Assembly (NCBI RefSeq): GCF_018320785.1
Contig: NC_054872.1
Coordinates: forward strand, 43,078,551 to 43,142,550
Direction of reading: 5' to 3'
Length of the DNA: 64,000 nt
Source: Cheilinus undulatus
Lineage: Eukaryota; Chordata; Actinopteri; Labriformes; Labridae
A model generated the notes under the pieces. The model ran no database searches and was not told the DNA's origin. It saw only the letters and a program-made list of their open reading frames with translations. Below, piece after piece: positions 57,598 to 64,000 of the stretch. The position numbers were made by a program, and so were the translations under genes. Position 1 is the first letter of the stretch. Each line of letters starts with the position of its first letter.

Positions 57598-58750
57598 CAA
57601 CAAAACAAAATGGCAAGGGAAATTAAGATAACTTAATTGAATGTGAACGGTCAACTGAAAAAAGTTGAACTATTTGGAGACTTACAAATATTACAAACAG
57701 AATAAGAAACACTATTGAACTGAATTTTATAAGGAATTCAAACAAGAAATAGTACCATATGTATGCAACGTATTCAACTGGACCCTCCAGACAAATGAAT
57801 ATGCTCCCGCATGGAACTCAGCAATGATCACTGTAATACATAAAGATGGTAAAGACCCAACAGAATGCTCATCATATCGACCAATCTCACTGTTGAATGT
57901 GGATCAAAAATTACTCACAGCAATTTTAGCAAACAGGCTAATGAAAAAAATCCCTAGTATTATAAATTTAGATCAGTCTGGCCCAAACAGACACCTGAGT
58001 GATGATGTGAGAACTATAAATATAATGGAATACGCCCAGAAAACCAAACAACAGTTACTCATGTTAACACTCAATGCAAAAAAAGGCGTTCGACAGGGTG
58101 CTGTGGCCTTTTATTTTTGAAACATGTAAAAGATTTAAATTCCATTCACACTTTATAAACTGGTTGCAAATGATGTACAATACACCAAACGCAAAAGTAA
58201 GAGTAAATGGCATCCTGTCTAAATCATCTGAGTTACTAAGAGGCACGCGGCAGGGAGACCCTCTTTCTCCCTTGATCTTTATACTAGCCATGGAAGCACT
58301 AGCAGAGAGAATCAGATCAGATCATTCAGTAAAAATACAGCCATAATAAAACATCAAGCTGCTGGTGTAAGTGTGGAGAAAACCATGCCACCCACACCCA
58401 TATATTATACACCTGCCCAGTCTTAGAGCAGTTTTGGTCCTCGTTAGAAGAGGAGATAAATAAGATTTTCAAATGTAATTTCTCTTTGGCCCCACAAGAT
58501 CTACTTCTGGGAATCCCCCCCAAATGTTGTGTCCCAAAAATCAGATGGATACTTGTACAGAATACTGAGAATAACAGCAATGAAACAGATAACTAGAAAC
58601 TGGTTGAAACCAACAACGCCACAAATAACTAAATGGAAAGAATCAGTTAAAGAAATTTATAACATGGAAAAGATCACACACAAGATCAGGAATCTAAGCG
58701 ATGTTTTTCAGTCAAGATGGAAAAAAATAATAAATAGTGATATAATTTAA
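57598..58750 (+). pseudogene. L1-type LINE with two large internal deletions
   Basis: It opens with the ORF2 start (MAREIKIT, stop, LNVNG), then jumps past the endonuclease to reverse transcriptase (HKDGKDPTECSSYRPISLLN, KKAFDRVLW, GTRQGDPLSPLIF), then jumps past the catalytic YADD block to the C-terminal zinc-like end (CKCGENHATHTHILYTCPV). An A-run at about 58078 also shifts the frame. Confidence 0.82.
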
Positions 58751-59335
58751 ACATGTAATGCATGTATTATGTAGATAAGTGTAGGTAGTTATACGTGTGT
58801 ATCTTTATGTTTATATGTTTATGTATACATACGTGTTTGTGTTTAGGGATGCACATGTGAATATATAAGCATGTGCTGGTATGAATATGTGTGTGTATGT
58901 GTGAGCAAGGATATGTTCAAATAAGTTTGTACAAACTACACTGCAGGCCACAAGAATGATGAAATGATACTTGATTTTATTTTTATTTTATTTCAGAAGT
59001 AGTGGGGCACGCTGAGTCTGCCACTGGTGATGTTGGAGGAAAAGGAGAAAGAACAGGATTGAACAGAGATAACAGAGTGAGGAACCTTCCTAAAACAACA
59101 GCAGAATCAACTTCAAATAACTCGTCTTTGTGCTAAATTTTGACTTGGACCAATCACATCATATTTATCTTCATCACCATCCAATCACATCTCTTTTGGC
59201 TTATTGATTGATACCATATATGTTGTAATTTCCCGACATGAGCTTAAGTTTTCAAAGGTTACTCAAGTCCATCTCGAAACCTTTAGTCCAGAATTGGAGC
59301 CAGAAAAAACATACAAGTTTGCAATAAAACAACAG
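58751..59335. other. Intergenic sequence with TG-rich tract
   Basis: A gtatgtgt/atgtgtgtat-rich tract (58780-58920) follows the L1 relic. The rest has one short frame and no recognisable gene. Confidence 0.4.
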
Positions 59336-59782
59336 GATCCAGGGTCAGTGTTCGATGTCAGGGTCCTGGATAACCGATGTCCCCATCTGTCTCTAATATA
59401 AATGATTTTTTAAAAATTTTATAAAAAAACAAAAAAAAAAACATAAAACAAAAAACAGGATGTGAAATGTCCAAAAGTCTTTCCACTTGAGAGTAAAAAA
59501 CAGCTTTATAGAAAAAAATCATTTCAAACCAACAATAATTTAACATGTAATGGTTCTCAAACAGTCATAATCATTCTGAAACAGCTGACAGCAGAACTTT
59601 GACCTTTGGTTCTGCAAAAATAAAAAAATGATTACAGTCACTGCACGTTCTTTGGAAAGAAAACTAGAGAACCAGCAAGAGCAAGTACGGTAATATTTCT
59701 GAGGGGAATTCTACCCTGTTGAACCACAAAGCTGTGATAGTTAGTGGAGACAGTTGGGATGGTGGAGATCAGTGTTAATTTC
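59336..59782 (+). repeat. Segmental duplication, copy 1
   Basis: Matches 61848-62240 closely, about 2.5 kb apart (ttcgatgtcagggtcctgga, tttcaaaccaacaataattt, gacagttgggatggtggaga). Both copies lead into arrays of the same 21-bp minisatellite. Confidence 0.88.
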
Positions 59783-61095
59783 ACAGACTCTGAGGACCAC
59801 AACACAGACTCTGAGGACCACATCACAGACTCTGAGGACCACATCACAGACTCTGAGAGCCACAACACAGACTCTGAGGACCACATCACAGACTCTGAGA
59901 GCCACAACACAGACTATGAGGACCACGTCACAGACTCTGAGAGCCACAACACAGACTCTGGGAGCCTCATCCAAGACTCTTAGAGCCACAACATAGAGTA
60001 TGAGGACCACGTCACAGACTCTGAGGGCCACATCACAGACTCTGAGGGCCACAACACAGACTTTCAGGGCCACGTCACAGACCCTGAGGGCCACTTCACA
60101 GACTCTGAGGGACAGGTCACAGACTCTGAGGGACACGTCACAGACTCTGAGGGACACGTCACAGACTCTGAGGGCCACATCACAGACTCTGAAGGCCACA
60201 TCACAGACTCTGAGGACCACATCACAGACTCTAAGAGTCACAACACAGACTCTGAGGACCACATCACAGACTCTTAGAGCCACAACACAGACTCTGAGGA
60301 CCACATCACAGACTCTTAGAGCCACAACATAGAGTATGAGGACCACGTCACAGACTCTGAGGGCCACATCACAGACTCTGAGGGCCACATCACAGACTCT
60401 GAGGGCTACGTCAAAGACTCTGAGGGCCACGTCACGGAGACTGAGGACTACATCACAGACTCTGAGGGACACGTCATAGACTCTGAGAACCATGTCAAGG
60501 ACGTTGAGGGCAACATCAAAGAAATCTGAGAGACATGTCACAGACTCAGAGGGCCACATAACAGACTCTGAGAGCCACAACACAGACTCTGAAGGCCACA
60601 TCACAGACTCTGAGAGCCACAACACAGACTCTGAGGACCACATCACAGACTCTGAGGGCCTCGTCCAAGACTCTGAGGGCCACAACACAGACTCTGAGGG
60701 ACACATCACAGACTCAGAGGGCCACATCACAGACTCTGAGGGCCTCATCCAAGACTCTGAGGGCCACAACACAGACTCTGAGGACCACATCACAGACTCT
60801 GAGGGCCTCATCCAAGACTCTGAGGGCCACAACACAGACTCTGATGGACCCAGCACAGACTCTGAGACCTCCTCTTAGACTCTGAGGTCCACGTCAAAGA
60901 TTTTGACGGACATGTCTAAGACTGAGGGACACGTCGCCGACTCTGAGGGACTCGTCGCAGACTCTGAAGGACACGTCACAGACTCAGAGGGCCACATCAC
61001 AGACTCTGAGTGACATGTCACAGACTCTGAGGGCCACATCACAGACTCTGAGGACCAAGTCACTGACTCTGAGGGACACGTCAGACTCTGAAGGC
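59783..61095. repeat. 21-bp minisatellite, about 62 units
   Basis: Units of the form cagactctgagggccacatca run for about 1.3 kb with point changes at the gaggac/gagggc and acatc/acgtc positions. Since 21 is a multiple of three, stop-free frames persist on both strands, including a 371-codon minus-strand frame built of SESVMWP and then ALRVCDV heptads. These have no start context, signal or neighbour support and are not treated as genes. Confidence 0.92.
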
Positions 61096-61638
61096 CACGA
61101 AATTCCCTGAAATACGGGAACAAGAAGCACGGAGCTCTTTCAACATAATGTCAAGATTCTACAGAGGAAAGCAGGATTCTTTTTTAAACGTAGCAATAGT
61201 AAGCGCTGGTGAGAGGTGTTCTGGAAATGAGGCCCTGAGTGCAGCCAGTACAGAAGCAGCTTCAGTGTAAATCTAATGAATCTACGTGGGTAAAAGCCAG
61301 AGCTCTACCTGTCTCCACATCTTATCTATTTTGGACCACTGTTTGTGTAAGTTCCAGTCATTTCCCAGATATCTGATTGACGATAAACAGTTGCCACGGT
61401 TAATGGACTCTGATCACAAGCCTCTGATTGCTGAATAAACATTATAACAACAGGGTCATCAGGAGCTGACTGAAAGTCAGGCTTTGGTATCAGGAACATT
61501 TATGTAATTTGGAGGACCCAGACAACAACAGACATGAGACCAGACCCCATTTCTCTAAAACCATCACAGACAGACCCAACCATTCTGAACCATCTCTGTT
61601 CAGAAACCACAGAAAAGATCCAGAACTTCTACACAACC
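61096..61638. other. Sequence between minisatellites, nothing recognised
   Basis: About 540 bp with no long frame, between the 21-bp array and the 51-bp tandem repeat. Confidence 0.4.
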
Positions 61639-61850
61639 CAGACTCCTTCACCCTGATATCTGAACATGTCTCTAGTCCAGGTCAGAACTCAGACTCCTTC
61701 ATCCTGATATCTGAATGAGTCTCTAGTCCAGGTCAGAACCCAGACTCCTTCATCCTGATATCTGGATGAGTCTCTGGTCCAGGTCAGAACTCAGACTCCT
61801 TCATCCTGGTATCTGAACAAGTCTCTGGTCCAGGTCAGAACTCAGACTCC
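61639..61850. repeat. 51-bp tandem repeat, four copies
   Basis: Copies begin cagactccttcatcctgata at 61639, 61690, 61741 and 61792, with a partial fifth at 61843. Each ends gtctctrgtccaggtcagaa. The period is constant at 51 bp. Confidence 0.88.
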
Positions 61851-62240
61851 AGGGTCAGGGTTCGATGTCAGGGTCCTGGATAACTAATGTACCCATCTGT
61901 CTCTAATAGAAATGATTTTATAACCAGAATGTGAAATGTCCAAAAGTCTTTCCATTTGAGAGTAAAAAACAGCTTTATAGAAAAAAATCATTTCAAACCA
62001 ACAATAATTTAACATGTAATGGTTCTCAAACAATCATAATCATTCTGAAACAGCTGACAGCAGAACTTTGACCTTTGGTTCAGCAAAAATAAAAATGATT
62101 ACAGTCACTGCACGTTCTTTGGAAAGACAACCAGAACCAGCAAGAGCAAGTACGGCAATATTTCTGAGGGGAATTCTACCCTGTTGAACCACAAAGCTGT
62201 GATAGTTAGTGGAGACAGTTGGGATGGTGGAGATCAGTGT
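61848..62240 (+). repeat. Segmental duplication, copy 2
   Basis: Partner of 59336-59782. The two differ by small changes and a short deletion of the A-rich stretch near 61920. Confidence 0.88.
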
Positions 62241-62244
62241 TAAT

Positions 62245-62424
62245 TTCACACACTCTGAGGACCACATCAAAGACTCTGAGAGACACGTCACAGACTCTGA
62301 GGGACACGTCACAGACTCTGAGGGCCATAATACAGACTCTGAGGGCCACATCACAGACTCTGAGGGCCACATCACAGACTCTGAGGGACACATCACAGAC
62401 TCTGTGACGTGGCCCTCAGAGTCT
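62245..62424. repeat. Short 21-bp minisatellite ending in an inverted unit
   Basis: Seven or eight units of the same minisatellite end in tgacgtggccctcagagtct at about 62404-62423, which is the complement of the array unit. The end can therefore fold back on the last units. The VMO1 module relic starts directly after it. Confidence 0.82.
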
Positions 62425-62435
62425 TATAAGTGCTT

Positions 62436-62951
62436 TTCTATGGCCACATCTAAAATATTCTGAGTGTCTTATCTCATTACTTACACTACCAATGTGTTTT
62501 TTCAGTATTGCGTGTTTTTTGTTTCTTAGTTTGTTTTGGCCGATCGATGAACTGGCTAATCAAGTAAACCAAGTTGACCTGATTTCACATCACCGTAATT
62601 AAAGCACTGCAGGCCAGAATAATCACATTCAAATGAAAAAAAAACAAAAAACTTTTTTGCTCAATCTTAAAAATATACGATACCTTCTTATTTATGCCTA
62701 CATCATGCCTTAACACTGTAAATATCTATACTAGAAAAATTTGTTTACAGCATTTCTGTCCATTTCAAATGATCCCCTTTAGCTGGACTGGTTGAGCTAA
62801 TGTAACATCTTCGTTGGCTGTGACAAATAACCCTGCTCAAACTTATCAAAGTGATAAAGTCACAAAGCAAACTACATATAATCAAAGGTTATACCTCCGT
62901 CAGCCAAGACCTCCAGTAATTAGCAGGGAACCTCTGAGAGTTTCAGAAACC
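62436..62951 (+). repeat. VMO1 upstream module without a gene, copy 4
   Basis: Matches copies at 13830, 26755 and 30190 (ttggccgatcgatgaactgg, actgcaggccagaataatc, tttcaaatgatccccttt). The TATA promoter block that should follow is missing. Confidence 0.75.
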
Positions 62952-63050
62952 CAGTACTTGTTAGTGAGCATTTTAGAGTAAAACACCGACTCATCACTGT
63001 TGACAATGGGACTGATACCTGCAGAGGATGGCTGCCCAATTAACAAGTAA
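62952..63050 (+). pseudogene. Dead VMO1 leader with ATG, copy 2
   Basis: The leader CAGTACTTGTTAGTGAGCAT through ACACCGACTCATC keeps the VMO1 5′ untranslated sequence, with ATG at 63006. The frame is MGLIPAEDGCPINK then TAA, unrelated to VMO1 but matching the other relic for its first eight codons except one. All coding exons and the TATA box are lost. Confidence 0.75.
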
Positions 63051-63450
63051 ATAAACCGTACTGGTGTGTATCTTTCACAGAGTGCTTCGTAAGATGAACC
63101 CTTAGATGAGCCACTAAGTCAAAAATGACCTGGTGAGGTGGATTTCATTCAATATCTTTGTAATTTTAAGGTTGCCACCATTTCACATTCCAGGTACTTC
63201 TAAAACATGTTTCTGGTGTGATTTAAATGATTGAGTAATCTTTAATAAATTTTGCAGAAAATAGCAGCAGCAAACACTTAGCATTTATTTAACACTTAGC
63301 AGCTAGCATTAGCTAGCAAAGCACATGTAAAACAAATACAACAAAAACTTCCTGATGTGAAACTTCTCCTTGTACTCTAACACTTAACAATTATTTAAAG
63401 ACAAAACTTACAAAAAGTCTCCAAGGTGAGAGTGTTACAGGAAACATTCA
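63051..63450 (+). repeat. Tail of relic module, shared with 28184-28536
   Basis: Close match to the first relic's tail (gagtgcttcgtaagatga, ttctggtgtgatttaaat, ttaaagacaaaacttaca), with small insertions around 63255-63330. Non-coding. Confidence 0.75.
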
Positions 63451-63540
63451 TTTACACCAGACTTCGCTCTCTCTCTCTGTCCTTCTGACTGCATTACTTC
63501 AGCATGGCTGACTAAAAGTGAAACCTAACTGACAATGACC

Positions 63541-63934
63541 CAGGGTTGCCAGGTCTGGGTGACAAATCTAGCATAATAGCTGATAAAAACTAGCCCAAAA
63601 CCAAGCTCAATGCTGAAATTCAACATAAGCTGGTAAAAAATCTGCCACAACACATATAGTGCTTGTGTAAGTGCAGGTGTGCTGCTTCTGTATGTCTATG
63701 TGCCAGAGTTGCACAGTGGATCTTTGGTTGTGTGCCATGTTTTATGTTTTTCTACTTCTCTGCTGGTTGATGTTGTTGTATTTGAGGGTAAATTAAGTAG
63801 TTTATTCTGCTTTTGATATTAAATGCACATGCAAGAGACATCAAAATGGGTCTGCTCAACCCGCGGACAAAAAAAATCTACCAGTACGTAAAACGTATCA
63901 AAATTGCAGGAAAACAACAGACCTGGCAACCCTG
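63541..63934. mobile_element. Small hAT element with perfect 8-bp duplication
   Basis: Perfect 17-bp inverted ends CAGGGTTGCCAGGTCTG are flanked by CAATGACC at 63533-63540 and 63935-63942. The 394-bp body has no transposase. Confidence 0.9.
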
Positions 63935-64000
63935 CAATGACCACTAGATGGCAGCTGACTCATGCAAAATGTGTTTTTAATACTTTTTACCTTCAACTTA

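Noticed and set aside
59741-60856. Minus-strand frame of 371 codons with heptad repeats
   Set aside because: It is a by-product of the 21-bp minisatellite. It switches reading phase midway, has no signal peptide, splice or promoter support, and similar frames exist on the other strand.

Overview
The window reads as teleost fish nuclear DNA. It is AT-rich, its genes are split by introns, and it is packed with fish-type transposons (Tc1/mariner, hAT, a TTAA-flanked element, a Harbinger-like element, L2- and L1-type LINEs, a Ty3/gypsy fragment, a tRNA-derived SINE). The only convincing host genes are three plus-strand paralogues of VMO1 (vitelline membrane outer layer protein 1, a small secreted beta-prism protein). 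No RNA gene, CRISPR array or bacterial-type operon is visible.

Gene A (coding 1194-10349), gene B (15565-18357, terminal exon from 19199) and gene C (37746-42775) share one plan: a TATA promoter, a signal-peptide exon ending in an Arg codon, a 113-nt second exon, a large third exon and a short terminal exon. Each VMO1 domain has three internal repeats ([26 protein letters not shown] type) and eight cysteines. Gene B is the main find. It holds two complete domain units, and the second has no promoter, ATG or signal peptide. A 16739 donor and 16840 acceptor join them in phase, predicting a secreted protein of about 375 residues with two VMO1 domains. The same unit-1 donor is also in phase with the terminal exon, so a one-domain isoform is possible.

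Layout: 1-10.4 kb gene A, whose long introns hold a purine-rich tract, Tc1 relics and terminal-inverted-repeat (TIR) repeats; 10.4-15.4 kb hAT and Tc1 elements and a solo LTR; 15.4-19.3 kb gene B; 19.3-26.1 kb a RecQ-like repeat, a TTAA element and a Harbinger-like element; 26.1-30.7 kb decayed copies of the VMO1 upstream module, including a leader with its ATG but no coding exons; 30.7-36.1 kb an L2-type LINE on the minus strand; 37.6-42.8 kb gene C, with a hAT element in its third intron; 43-55 kb transposon debris and a gypsy fragment lacking protease and integrase; 55.4-56.4 kb a broken HECT ubiquitin-ligase exon; 57.6-58.8 kb a deleted L1; 59.3-62.4 kb a 21-bp minisatellite inside a segmental duplication; 62.4-64 kb a second dead VMO1 leader module and a small hAT element.

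The three genes most likely supply secreted VMO1 family proteins under shared regulation, since their promoters keep a common footprint and TATA box. The cluster has grown by segmental duplication, exon-unit duplication and probable gene conversion, and transposons have reshaped the introns. Splice sites, isoforms and element classes are read from sequence by eye. No search or transcript data were available.
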